Assembly (NCBI GenBank): GCA_008508345.1
Contig: QNGE01001021.1
Span: 83,389 to 147,388 of the forward strand
DNA from: Paragonimus westermani
Taxonomy: Eukaryota > Platyhelminthes > Trematoda > Plagiorchiida > Troglotrematidae
Direction of reading: 5' to 3'
Length of the DNA: 64,000 bases
The notes under the pieces are model-generated. The model did no database searches. It saw nothing but the letters and a program-made list of their open reading frames with translations, and was not told where the DNA came from. Made by a program: the position numbers and the translations under genes. Shown one piece after another: positions 1 through 13,200 of the stretch. Each line of letters opens with the position of its first letter. Positions within the stretch are counted from its first letter, which is position 1.

Positions 1-3000
1 GCCCCAAGATGGCTGATTATTGAAGTACCACTTAAGTAACTTTTAAAATATGGAAGGGTTACAATCCAGTCAGTTCGGACCGGTAATAAGAAATATAGAC
101 TCTCTGCAAATTGTGAATAGGGGCCAATCTAAACAGACTGGTTTCAAACCGATTTGTTTCTTACTGTTCTTGACTCCATGGCTCGTCTTACTCATTCCAA
201 CGAGTCACTGCTCCATATGGAATGCAGGGATGCCCTTTTCTGGATTTACGACCTGATTTATGCATTTAAAAGCATCAATACGAAGACGATTCCATTTTCC
301 CAACCTTTATAAGATTCTTTCTTTAACGTTTCTTTAACGTTTTGTCAGTATTGGGAAATTCATGTGATTTACTGGGGAACTATAATCTCCATTCACAGTC
401 GGTCCTCAGGGTCGACAGAGTGTAAACCTCCTTGATATTTATCCTAATGCTTGATAATATCTTTCAAACAACTATTACCATGATCCCGTTGTAGAAATCA
501 CACATCCAAATGCATTTCCCAGGTCCGCTTGCCAAGCAGCCTATCCGGATTCGCAACGTGGCCACGGTCCCGGTATGTCTAGGAAATACCACCAGAAAAT
601 GTAATGAGATCGTTTTCATTTATCGGTGGGATCTAAGGTTCAACCACATAACCATGTAACTAACGAATCCCTTTCTCGATTATTTTGATGAGTGCCACGC
701 AGTTGCATCGAGTTGCAACATGTGAGGGAGGTTACATAAGCCGGCGAATCAAGATTGTCCACATCACACACGTTTGTCTCGTCAATGCATGTGTAGACCC
801 ATAAGGATTCAGCTACGTTTTCCAAGTTTGGATACCTAATGATTCTATCCCTTTCAAGATATCTGTGAAGTTTCTGTACGTTTTCCCATATAAACCCCGT
901 GAATTTACAATTTCTCATTGTTGCGAAGCCTGCGATGAATATGCACCTCAGGTCCGAATTGATTTTTTAGTTTAACGCCTATCTCCGAGTGTTTTTATAT
1001 CCCCAACCACAGCTACACACATTCAGGTTTCGTTCTAGTTAGAGCTCATCAGTAATGCACATTTCATTGCCCTGGACAGAACTAGAACTTCACAAGAGTC
1101 AGCTGTGTTGAACACTGCGCCACTAACCTCACATTAGGCACGACCAAATCACCATACGCAAAATGTCCGGCACATTCGCTTGCTTCTTCTTTCTCCCAGG
1201 TTTACTAAGTTAGCACAGCAGAATGTCAACAATAACTGCCAACGCAACGCCAGCCAGTGAGCTCTGATCAACAGCATTGTTGAAAGTCAATAGTTCCGGG
1301 TTCTCTTGCGCAACAGTATCATGAATCAGCCAACTGTATCGACTTGGTGAATAGTTGTCGTCAGCTATTTAGCAGACGACGGTGTAAAATTTCAAGCAAC
1401 GGGTTCACCGATTTGAGATTATTGTGCCGTCAGTGATTTTAGAAAGAGAAAGTTGAAGCAACCCTTCGAATTTTCGTGGTGTCTATGACGTAAAACTTTG
1501 TGTGGTTATGTGTGTTCACAAACTCTCTGTATCCATTTGTCTGTTGCATGTAGTCTGCATGCTTTACGTTTGCGACTGATGATGGAAAGTTAAAATATCA
1601 CAGCGCATGTATTCTTTCTGCTTAATGAGTTTGGTAAAGAAAGTCTGTTGTTTCCTATTTGACTTACTGACAAATGATAGACAACTAACCGTTGTCCACT
1701 CCAAGTTTTAGTTTGAACACCACTCACATCTAACCGCGACTGTCGCATTCAAGTAAACTTTCCAGTTGATCTTTACGAAAAGAAACGCCAAGCTCGACTT
1801 TTGGTGTTGTTATTACGCCTTTCTTTTGGGTGTTTGAGACAGCTTACTGGTTACTACCCGAACAGACAGGTTTCAGTCTGGCCACTCTCAGTTTTGCTCA
1901 GTCCGTCAGTATATCAAAAATGTGACTTACTTCAACCCTTTCAATTTGTCATAATTGCCATTTGTTTGTGTACTTTCAGGAAGCCATTTTCAGTCGAAGT
2001 CTTGCTAGGGACATGCTAAGATGACTGACTAGAAATTCATCTGAAACGGAAGTGGTGTTATCACTCGTCGATTGCGCGGTCCCGATGCTGGTACTGACAG
2101 TCAGCTGGAGGTGAACCCAAGTGGGCATATGCACTTGAACAGTATATACAAATTTAAGAGATGCTCCATATACCATACATATACCTTGACTTACTGAGAA
2201 ATGGATACGTTAAAAGCGTGAGTATTTTAGTCACCATGGGTTTAGGAATAGGTCTTCCAACGGGGCATCCCTTGAAAATACGTGGAAAGCTGAAGAAATT
2301 CGACACGTCATAGATTGTGTAGATGAAGGTAGTTAAATGATGTTACTGTCGGCAGAACGATAAATTCTTATACTCATCTTTCGCTTTTGCCTTAATAAAA
2401 CTGACCTAAACAGACCCATCGAGAGCTTCAGATTCAAAAAGTTGATTTGCTTGAAAACTAGGTATGAGGCTTCCCCCGGGATGCTACCTGGGACATATAC
2501 CCAAAGAGTGTAATTCATTTGGTTACGAGATTCTAGTCTAAGCCGAGTGCACAGTTAGAAGAACGTTTAGACCTACTTTTGAATACTTTCGTGTACGGTA
2601 AATTTGATCGCGGCTCCCTCAAGCTTTTCAAGAGCACTGGGAGGTTTCCGCCAGCGGTTACGACCAACTGTTGGTCAGTCAGAGTGTCTTCCGTTGAAAG
2701 GAAAGTTTCATTATTCCAATCTTTCTTGATTGGGAGATAGCAGTAGTGTACTATGGATATAGATATGTTGGATGCACATAGGATCGTACCTCCCACTCAT
2801 ACAATTCCACACAATAACTAGTGCGGCATATACCTGTACGGTTGAAATCGGTTTTCACGTATTTGCTACAGTCGGATATGTTTGACACGATTGTGGCTAG
2901 TAGAACTGAAGTCCTGACAGATATAGTTTTCCGAGTCAGTGCAGTATACAAGCGTGACCTGCTCATCTGGGTAGAAAATCAGAACAACGGGCTCGAATCT

Positions 3001-4439
3001 GGTACAAACCGAGGGTGCAGTTTTCACTTGCGGCTGTCTGCACAGATTGAATATCCATACCCTCACAGCAAACAGAGCGATTTGTTATTTTGTGCTGTTC
3101 TCCCTTCTGATCTGCTATCTCACATTTGCCGAGTGACAACTACTCAACCAGTAACCGTTCTACACCACTCGGTGCAATTCCACTGCGCTGAGCATGTGCA
3201 CCAGTGAAGTTTAAAAGACTAGCGATCGAGTAACATGTGAAAACAGAGAAGTGTGATCAGTTGGAGAAGTACACATGCGGAGACCAAAGGATGAGCAAAT
3301 CAACGATATCATGAATATGCCCATTGTACAGAGTGATGGTAGTTCAGCTCACGTAGAGTCTGCTTTCTGGGAAGATGGGAAAAGTTGATCGAGCTTTACT
3401 GAACATGCAATCGGGGAATTGCTAACATTCAGGTAGAATGATCGAATGTTCGAAGGTGCTAATATTCCGGCACATCGGTTGTACGGATAACCTGCTCGAC
3501 CGTGTGCTCTCAATTTCACAAAGTATATACGAGAGCATCCTAACTGAGTGAGTTTCAAAACTGAAGAAGGTCCCACACCTAAGAACATTGCTGGCAGAAG
3601 ACGAAAAGAAGATAAAACAACAACTTATCGCGAGGCGTATGCGAGAGATGAACTGGGACTGATATGTACAATTAATCGTACCACGCAATTGCCAAGCAGT
3701 AAACTGAAATACTGGAACGCATACGGCGGGAATGACGCTCGTGAGACTACCAGGTTTGTGGATCCCGTGAGGGTTATACTGATGACGAAGACACCGGTAA
3801 AAAAATTGCTGTGATCCATATTTAAACGCAGTTCATCAGGGCAGATGTAAACCTCTAGTTTCGGACAGAACAAGAGTAGAAATACATAGTTTGGTAGGAT
3901 CAAACTGGTTCTGTACATAATGAATTATTCATTAGCAAACTAATCTTAGGAGTAAAGTGAAGTCTGCGCACTAAATAAGAGCTTGTCAGTCGGCACTTTG
4001 CAAGACAGTAGCATGAACAATTAACTTGAACAGTGTAAAAACAATCAAAGCGGAGTTCACATTGTCAATAAGAACGACGTCACTACAGGAATAAAGCTGA
4101 AGCCGGATACATTCGCCTCCATCCCCGCAGACACGATAGTAGCGTGGTGTATCGACTATTCGCCCAGGGATTCGAGTCTTTAAGCCACAGTTCTGTCACC
4201 ACATTAATCGTAAAGTTTGCAGTTATCCAGATTTTTTCTCATTGGTTCTACCGAGAAGCGACAGTTTGCACATGAGCTGCCTCAAAGCAACTTCGCCATT
4301 CACAGACGTTTTACGGTTGGGGACAGTTAGATTTTTTGTGGTTAAACAGAACATTCAGAATGGTTACTCGGATTGCAAAAGTAGATTTTTTTAAAAAAAG
4401 AAAACTATTTTCGTGCCCTATTCTTGATATTCAGTTCAT
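1..4439. other. 3' flank of the arrestin gene, no gene recognised
   Basis: Only short open frames lie here, and none resembles a known family. One copy of a dispersed repeat (2902-2962) lies inside. A possible tRNA-like stretch at about 4136-4180 (gtagcgtggtg ... ggattcgagtc) is too short to call a SINE or tRNA with confidence. Confidence 0.5.
2902..2962 (+). repeat. Dispersed repeat, copy A
   Basis: A 61-base stretch (agaactgaagtcctgacaga ... gcgtgacctgc) matches 15003-15063 at roughly two thirds of positions in the same orientation. It is probably part of an interspersed retroelement untranslated region; the parent element was not identified. Confidence 0.5.
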
Positions 4440-4890
4440 CAGAAATCAAATGAATTAGCAATGAGATTCATGGATAAGCTGGAATCTCAACTTCAGCCTA
4501 CTATTCGGAGACTTAATGTGACATCAAGATGTTGATGACTTAGTTGTTGTTACGCAATTGCATGACGAGCTAACAACTCTCATCCAACTTCTTTACACAT
4601 AGAAAAAGGAATCTAGCAATGTGTCCTAAATGTTGCGTGTCAAATTGACTGGGGATCAAAACAATACACTGAGCAGACCGGTAAACCGTAAACTAACGTA
4701 GTGTTACTTTAACCATTTTGAACACATTAAACAGAGGAAGAATCTGTTTACTAACCGTAACAAGAAAGAACTGCTCAGATAAGCCAACGGAACACTAACT
4801 GAAAACGGCTCAGAATCTATTGAGGATAAATGGCTATCCAGAGCAATTACTCCATTCGAACATGATTGCCAAAAATACGCTTAGAGGAAG
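4440..4890 (+). mobile_element. Penelope-like element fragment (reverse transcriptase end)
   Basis: Broken plus-strand frames read LAMRFMDKLESQLQPTIRRL, then a catalytic-motif remnant with DVDDLVVVTQLHDEL, where Penelope-like elements usually have YVDD. Further on comes RINGYPEQLLHSNMIAKN, the conserved NGYP region after the polymerase domain. Stops and frameshifts separate these pieces, so the copy is dead. Neither the N-terminal fingers nor the GIY-YIG domain were seen. It lies downstream of the arrestin stop codon, antisense to the gene. Confidence 0.7.
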
Positions 4891-7068
4891 TACTGCAGAA
4901 GATCGATTTAAGTGTTGCGTATCTAGGTCGTCTAGACGTGCCTCTCCGGGGGGCAATCTTGGGAAGCTGGCTCGTTATGCTAATGTTAGGACTGAACTGA
5001 AAAGACAAGCTAACAGTCCAAGAATAACCAACGCTCGTGTATTCGATTTCATACTGTTCTTGCACATTGACAAAGTCAGAGTTTCAACGCGTTCGCCCTT
5101 TTCTAAGACTAGCGTCTTTTCTGGATCTAAACACAAACGAAGACGTCTGAGGCTAGGTCGGGTACCAGCTAAACGAAGAACCCCTACACGATCTTAAATA
5201 AGTTTTTAAAACAATGTGGAACAGTAATATCAGAGGGTTTGATAAATTTATCGAAACTTGTAACGAAAAGCGCTGTTAGAATCAAGGCTCAATTTCCGTA
5301 GTGATTCCGTTGGATATTTTGGGTAGATGTGCGGTTCTCTTGGGGGATTATTACCAATGTGCATAAGAAAGTACAATTCATCGTTAATGGTATACTACTA
5401 GGTATACCGACTCTATCGTGTCGATTATTTCGTGCAGTAAGGCATGTTTAAGCACGACTCAGCCATGCGGAACGCTTATGTTCTAAACCGCACCATGCAT
5501 TCCCGCTAGGACGCCAGTTCGAACAGTGCCAACATAACTAGATTGATGTTATTGATCTCACAAGAGAGGTTTCGAATGATACTGATTTATGTTCATTTTA
5601 TACACTCATACAGGGTCAATTACTGCTGGCAAGTGGAATGGTTGTTTAGCGGGGACAAAATGTTCAATTTCAACAAAGAGAATAGGGGTTGCTGGAAGTT
5701 ACGTTTAAAAACTTAACTTCAGAAATCAGTTACGAAACACGTAATTTCTCGAGTAACATTGAAGAACACATCAACATCGACAACTGAATGCTCAACAGAC
5801 GCATTCTCTTAACCAAGTTCCTAACGGATAGAGCATCAAACTTGAACGACACCCTTGTCTCTAGGGTATGTCCGTGGTTCGGTATAAGCGTTTCTCACAA
5901 GTCACTGCAGCTGAAAGTCTACACGTGATAATTTGATGACGTAGTCAATGAGGCGATGCATAACACGGTCGTCTTATGAGTAATGGAACCATGGTTCCAC
6001 CACAACCTGGCGCAAGTATATGCCTTATTGGTTGACGAGCCATAACAATGACGAAACAAGAGCCTACATGTTTCTTTTTAGAAGAGGGACAGAATACCGA
6101 GTTAAATCGCTGATGAGGTGTGAATTACGTTCACTTTACAACAATTCCCAGAGCCACGAGCATTGAAAAGGAACGGCGAATAGCGCATATTTCAAATTGC
6201 TGACAGCAAATAGAACATCGAATCCAAAGAACAAGCAAATAAAAACTGGCAAAAAGGCGATAATTAAATTACGAGTATTATGATACAGCAGTGAACAGGG
6301 TGGATTGAATTGCATGGAGATGGATGGCATATTTCAGTAAAATCAAAAGAGACATCAAATGAAATCTAATCACATAGCTGAAATACAAAGATGAGATGTG
6401 AGAAGAATGGGTAACGAGATCAATGGAAACGCCGTGAGCGGCCGAGAGTAGATTTTTCACGTAGGTGCTCAAAGAGGTGCCTACGTTAGCACAAAATTAG
6501 GAACAAACAAGAACTGATGTGGCGGTATTAGCACATGCGGGCGTATGTCTCGTTTAAACAGCACAGAGAATTTATGTAAACAGGGTATGCACGACGACGA
6601 GTTATGGACCAATGACAGATAAACTAAGTGAATCTCCGGGAAAAACATGGATTTCAATCGTTGCTAGCCGTACAAGGTCAGTAAGAACTGGTTGACATAC
6701 TCAGACGAGAAAAGTCAACTCATATCACAGAACTGATGCAAACGTAAACAAACAAACAAACAAACAACCAAAACAGGAAAGACGCCTGCAAAACAGTGAG
6801 CAACCACTGACGATGGATGACTGTAGAAGAAATACAATAGACTGGGAATTTGACAGAGGAGACGGGACAATAGGTGATTGAAGAAGTCATGTACAAATTC
6901 GTAGAGAAGAAAAAAAACAATGAAAACTGATCGGACAACAAACAAATCGTATTGATTGTCGCCAGCGACGCAACCGGTAGATATTCATAGGATCACGTGA
7001 ATGGAAGCAACCCGAACCCATGATACCGGTTACCAACGGAGAATTGAAAGCAGTAACAGAACAAACGC
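4891..7068. other. Flanking sequence with a (CAAA)n run
   Basis: No coding similarity was found. A (CAAA)n microsatellite occupies about 6746-6767. The interval probably includes the arrestin 3' untranslated region next to 7069, but its end cannot be placed. Confidence 0.4.
6746..6767 (+). repeat. (CAAA)n microsatellite
   Basis: About five tandem copies of the AAAC unit, followed by an imperfect copy. Confidence 0.9.
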
Positions 7069-7237
7069 TCAGGAGCTCACATCACCCGAAGCTGTATGGG
7101 CTGGCATAACTTCTGTCGGTTGCAAATGCGATTGTTCCGCGTCAAAACATTTGAGACGAAGACGGGCAAAATCTTCAAAGATCAAATCGTCATCGACTAT
7201 CGGCCGTGCAGGTGGAGCTGTGTCGGGAATGCGAGTG
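7069..7237 (-). CDS. ARRB: Arrestin terminal exon: AP2-binding motif and stop
   Basis: The 169-base exon follows acceptor ctgcag. It completes Arg, reads [20 protein letters not shown] and EDFARLRLK, and ends ...TASGDVSS with a TGA stop. It contains [11 protein letters not shown], a full DxxFxxFxxxR motif that in beta-arrestins docks on the AP2 beta-appendage. Vertebrates have DIVFEDFARQRLKG. Both arginines used for AP2 binding and for the three-element interaction are present. Downstream, no AATAAA or ATTAAA was noticed on the minus strand between 7069 and about 6100, so the 3' end of the transcript is not placed. Confidence 0.95.
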
Positions 7238-10200
7238 CTGCAGGAAGACGGATGGTGTTATACAATGAGAGGCCAAAACAAAACTGAATGGAAAAGACAT
7301 TTATCACACGGTGGTACCCGATGGACCAGATGGATTCTATTTGGGTTATAGAAGGATAACTGAGCAGGTGCACATGAATACTACAGAAAAAATATGGTAC
7401 ATACGCGCGACATTGAAATTTCCCCAAATTTCCTCCTTGATTCATCATCATCATCACCCAGATCCGTGGCTACAAGTGTCACCATATACCTGAAGGTAGA
7501 CGAAGTCTTGCGGAAACCCTCCACTACTACTAAAAACAGCGTAACTTTCTGAGAAGTATGGCAAACTATTTAATTTAGAAAAGACCCAACTGTGAAAAAT
7601 CCGGGGTTCGGTCGGATTCAAACCAGAAACAGAAACAGCACGTTCAAGCGTGGCAAGTGCTTTCTTAGCTGAGCTAAATCGGGAACTCGGGGAGTCCACA
7701 CTTAAATCTGATCATTCACTTGACCCACTGTCTCACAGGAAATCCACCAAGTTATCCAGGGAATCGACTGCTCCTAGTGTTGTAAACTAATGCGAGAGAA
7801 CGGACGTGATGCCTAAACCGTAGCTTCAGCGATGAACACTCATTCATATCGAGGGGTTGGAAAACATTCCGGAGCCTTTTAGCAAGAGATGGAACAAACT
7901 AGCAAACCCGACAATTCAAACTGTGTCCAAGAAAGCTGTGTACAATACACATTCCTTAAGAGGTGATATGCTGTTTAACACATTTAAAGATATGACGAGC
8001 GCAACACTGAAACGCACTCAGTGCAATGAAGTTTAGATAATTCCCACAAACCACTACAGTGTGCTTACCCTGACCAAGCACTAAATTCTCAAGTTCCGTA
8101 CCAGCAAGTGTTTCTACGGTATACCTCCAAACAGGTGCCAACCAACGGCGCAACGTCTATGATCGAAAGACAGAGAGGTTAACTGTCTACAGAATGTAGG
8201 CAAGTGACGTCATTGATCTGTGCCCAGGAGACAGAAAGTAGAGTGGGACTACCAGACTTAGATCAATAGGATCAGCATTCTGTTCTCATCGAATTGGCAT
8301 AAGTATCACTCATCCGACTTGTTTTCGTTATTTAGCAATTTTATGTACCTTTAAAAATTTGCTATACTCGTTTCCGTGCCAGTGTAGAAAAGTCATACCG
8401 ATAGACTAGAGAACACGTTTGATACAGCAACCAACGAGCACATATTAAATAACTCGCTGGTGAACGTTGCTAAAGGAGGACAAAACGCTGCGGTGTTCGC
8501 TAGAAAACACGTCGCAAAACCAGCATTATAATGTCGTTTACTGTCCTTATCAGCATTCACAACGCGCAAAACTGCAGTACCATGAAACCTTTTGCACCAA
8601 CCAGTCCGACGTGCAAAAAATCGATCCACAATATTTGCTTGTAGGCTCAGATGTGAGTACCACTTACAATGGAGATCGATTTGCACTTCTCACTTGAATC
8701 CCGCTGCTTCATCTAGTGAGAGAATCTTGTATCGTTTGATTGCCTTATTCAACCAAGAAATGACAATTCAAAGTTAACGTGTGATTTAACAACTGTGAAC
8801 TATTAGGATCACTCTACTGCCATGTAATCAAGATTCCTGAATCACAGACTCCGAATGGCGCAACCTAGGCCAACGCGTTTCCTTAGCCTGGGTCCCAAGA
8901 AATGACATAAAGATTAACGAACCAACTTTTTCTGTAGTGGTGATAGATCATAACACAGTATACAAAGAAAGATACATGCAAAATGAGGACACCTCTCTGT
9001 GTTCATGGAGAAGTCTGTCTGAGTGACATGGTAACATTTGCTGCAACTGAACATTCAAACCGTGGGAGCTGTTGCAGCTGAAAGCTGCAATCAAGTCTGA
9101 CACTGACGGCTAAGTCAACTCCCAGCTTCCCAGTGTTCGTTCTCAAGAACACACTAGTCTTAACAGCCTGGTTCCATGAGCTAAGACTAGCTGTTACGAA
9201 GCTACTCAGCTATAAGGCTCGTGGTGTGGATGTCAGCAATTTTCATGTCGCGTTTGTAAACATCACCGTACAACAAGATAGCTCCTTCTGTAAATTCGGA
9301 GACCGCGGAAATGTCATGCAGATAGGACGGTTCCTCAGAAGGAAGTCCACTCACGGGAAATAGCCAAAGTTGTCCCTGCTGCAATGTGAGTCTTCGTTAG
9401 GGATGAGTGTCCCAAAATGTTCCAAAATGATCGGAGACAAACATGATAAATCTTTGATATATGTAGAGACTGACTTGGGCACTATTATTAATATTCAAGT
9501 CGAACAGCCGGGAAAAAACCGTTCCATTCACAAAAACGCTCGAAATGAAACCCATGTTCGAATAGTGAACTCTACTCAGAAAGACAAAGTGAATTCGATA
9601 ACGAAAAGCCGATTAGCCAATCAAGTAGACAACTGAGTCCGGTAGATTGTTGATTGTTGCCATTTGGTGGAAGCCGGGCTGCAGTCATTTGGAATTCACA
9701 TGTTAGAGGAAACTTACAATACTTATGTACACCTGATTCTCAGTGTTGGACAGTAGTCAAAGGGTATAGGATGAAGGAAGGGTTCACACAAGATGATAAC
9801 AAGCAAACAAAGATGCTCGTTTCACAAAGGGTAGGGATAAAAGAAGAATGAATCAAAATATGGTTAAGCTTGCTCGAATATAGACTCGGATATGAGAATC
9901 AAGCATGAAGCAAACGTGCTGTGACAGACGACGAGTTGCTAACACTGATATTGTTTTGATGGTTTAGCTGATTGTAGACTCGAATCAGTATCATTTAAAG
10001 TTATCTAGTGACGGGGTTGTTGCAAGGGATTTAGGCAAACGGACCCAGATTGGCATACCCTAGCCAGTACATATTTCGATGCAGTCTGTGGTTATTGGGA
10101 AACAAATCGTGCATGTCACAACGACGTCTATTCATCGAGAACTCTAAAGGTTGAATGAACAGGCGCGAAGTGGTCAGGCAAGGAGATGATGGTGACCATC

Positions 10201-13200
10201 GAGACCCTGAATGCCCCAGTGAGTAAAGTGGGTAGGTGCCGCTTGGCAAGTTGGGGTCCTGTTGACAATATAAATCACTGTCGATTGTGAATGCCAGCCG
10301 AAATGATAAATGGTTGCAACCAACAATATGCGTACACAGACTCTTTCAAAGTCGTTTCTCCACTGAATATGCAACGGACGGCTACGCGGGCTCAGGTGCA
10401 ACCTGACCAAGTAAGTATGCATGCATGCATACATCAATACCACGAGTGATGTGTAGTCTACGAAACAAACTATTTCATTCACAAAAACAGAGCAAATACT
10501 CACCGTGCAGGTGGTGTCGGCGGTTTGGTCTCGGAGAAGCCTGTATTCAGAGCAATCAAATCTTCGCTAGACTGCAACGAAGGAGCCGAATCGCCGAATC
10601 TACCCGTCAATTCGAACGGGAAGTCTTTGACTGGTTGGCTCATTGGATTCGATGTTGGAGACGTGTGAGAGGAGAACGATTCATGACCAGGAGTAGTGGG
10701 GAACTCCTCCAGATCGTGAAACCGCCAACCGTGTTCCTCTACATCGACCACCGGTTTCGGATGTGTCAATGTAAACGGAAGTTCCAACGAAACGTCACTG
10801 AGATAAAGAGCAGATTTATGCACAATAGTAAAAATTTTCATCATAGCAATATAGCGGAGAAGGTTACTGGCGTTTAAACTGTTACACAAATATGATATGA
10901 ATAAAAAGAGAAAGTGCCAGCGTATAAAACAGAGAAGGGATGGGATTAACTACGTTATGAAACAATAAACATTACGGTTGTAGAAATGTGACCGAGCAAA
11001 AGGCGAGGATAATCACCTTTAAAAGGCAATTCTATATAAACCTTCTTTTTCACAGTGACCACCTGCTGAGATGGCGGTTTCGGTCTACTATGTCTTTCTA
11101 TGAACCACTTTGGATACCCGTTAAGTTGTAGTACGCACGTGATCAAGTCTAATTCCTTCGCGAGACTATCCCGAGTACAGATTCGTCTTGCTCGTGTGTA
11201 TTCATAGGACGACATAGTAGACCGAAGCCACCTTCCGAACAGGTGGCCACAGTGAGAAAAAAGGAGGTTTATGTAGAATTGCCCCCCTGCCCGTTCGACA
11301 TTAAAAACCCGTTCCATGTTATTGCAAATTTGGTACTGACGAGTCAATACGAAATGCTAGCATCTACCAGTTTCCGTCTTCTGGCAGTTTTGAACAAGCT
11401 TTGCGTGTTATGATAATAGCCTCTCCCCACTATCCTTAAAAAGAGAAGGAGGAGATCTGGCCTAGGAGTTTTGTTACGCTTCAGTACCTTGAATTTCAGG
11501 GCCACTTCTGCTTTCGATGCAAAGCCGTCAGCAACGCATTCGGGTCCCGTCATCTAAATGATCTGGTTGAGAACAGCTGCAGTGCTCCTCAAAATGTTCA
11601 GCCTATCGGTCAAGTCGATGCGATTGACGTGGTCTCACCTGCATCGACTCGACGCTTCAGGGAAAAAAGGGTTGTGCCATTCCCATACAAAAAGTTTCTT
11701 TCCATCTCTTTCGACTGCTCGACCAAGTAATGTTCATGGTCTTTGGGCAAGCTTTTATTCAGCTTGCGTTTAATTTCCCGATGGTAGTCATCATATTGAC
11801 AGCCAGGTGGAATCGGGCGATGCTTGTTCATGCGGTTTAACGATATGGTAGAAATCCAGTTATATTGCAGCTTCATCGTTGCTTCGGAACACACATCTTC
11901 ACAGCATCCTCTCATAGTTGTTGCGATTTGACCCCAGCGTTCGTTAGGTTCTCTCACCTGATTCGAACTGACCGATCCTTCCCGTTAAGCACACTCCACA
12001 CTCTCCACGCTCGAATGCCGGTTAAGTACTTTGTATTTCAGAAGCTACTTTTGATCGAATCAAACCCACAGGTTTTGTTACACCTCGACTATATGGGTTC
12101 TCGAAAATTTACAAGCCTAAACAACCGCTCAGGCCGAGAGTGTGTAATACTCCTTATCATAGAGTCGCCCAACGGCTCGTGGAGACTTTACAACCCATGC
12201 AGGAACGTTTATGCCAACACAGTCCAGGTGATATTTTTGAATTTGTGGAGGTCATAAAAGAACTAAATGTGGATAACATGTTCATATGCTCGTTTGATAC
12301 CACATCATTGTTTGGAAAGTGATGAAAACCATTGATTACTTGTGTGAGTACATTAAGGCGCTTGCGACTAGGCTACAGATTCCGACTTCGCCTCTGAAAG
12401 AGTTGCTTCCTCGTTGCAGGTTCAACGTGCAATTTATGTTGAATGGGTCGTTTTATCGACAAATAGATGGTGTGGCTAAGAGAACCCTCTTCAGTCCTTC
12501 ACTGGCCGATATATCCACGAGAAAACCTGACCACGGCCATATGAAGAGTTCCATCGATAGCCTATGTGTGGATAATGTATTCGCGATATCAGGCGCCTTG
12601 GACGAAGTCGATAATATTCTGTGCATGTCCATGGTCAAACAGTCCGTTTCATTTCCACGACGTTATTTCAATCAGACGTACAAACGGCTGGCTGAAGAAA
12701 TCTATCCACAGAAAACCGATAGGAACAAAGCAATATACTAATTTCAACACTTTTGTACCCTTGAAACAAAAGAGTAATCTTGTTTACAACCTTAAAAGTA
12801 AAGTGAAGAAAATTTGCTCAGAAGAAGCCATCGAACAAGGGTTTGCTCTTATTTTCAACGCCATGAAACAAAATGGCTATCCTGAAAGATTTATTGCTAA
12901 AAACATGGCGGAAAGATCACCATATCCCGTGGTTTATCGAGTGGATAAGAGAAAACTGCATTCGTCAACCGGCTATTCAAAGGTGATCTTGTAACAGATT
13001 TTCTTAACCGTAGACTGTGTAATGCACTACTGAGAACCTTTCTGGCCGCGACACCGCAGTCCTGGTTCATAAGTATGCGCATGCCATCACCTAATGTCAA
13101 AGATAAGGTGGCTGTCCACGTCAAAAATGTGGTTGTCAACTCTCTTTTGTTGCTGTACTGTGGAGTATATTGGACGCACCAGCAGGCAACTTTGTATGAG

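Noticed and set aside
4136..4180. Possible tRNA gene or SINE head
   Set aside because: A-box-like and B-box-like strings are present, but no cloverleaf and no SINE body follow.
10425..10877. 150-codon plus-strand open frame
   Set aside because: It is the antisense shadow of the arrestin C-tail exon 10504-10797 and shows no family resemblance.
11865..12257. 130-codon plus-strand open frame
   Set aside because: It crosses the boundary between the LINE and the Penelope element. The Penelope reverse transcriptase is read in another frame.
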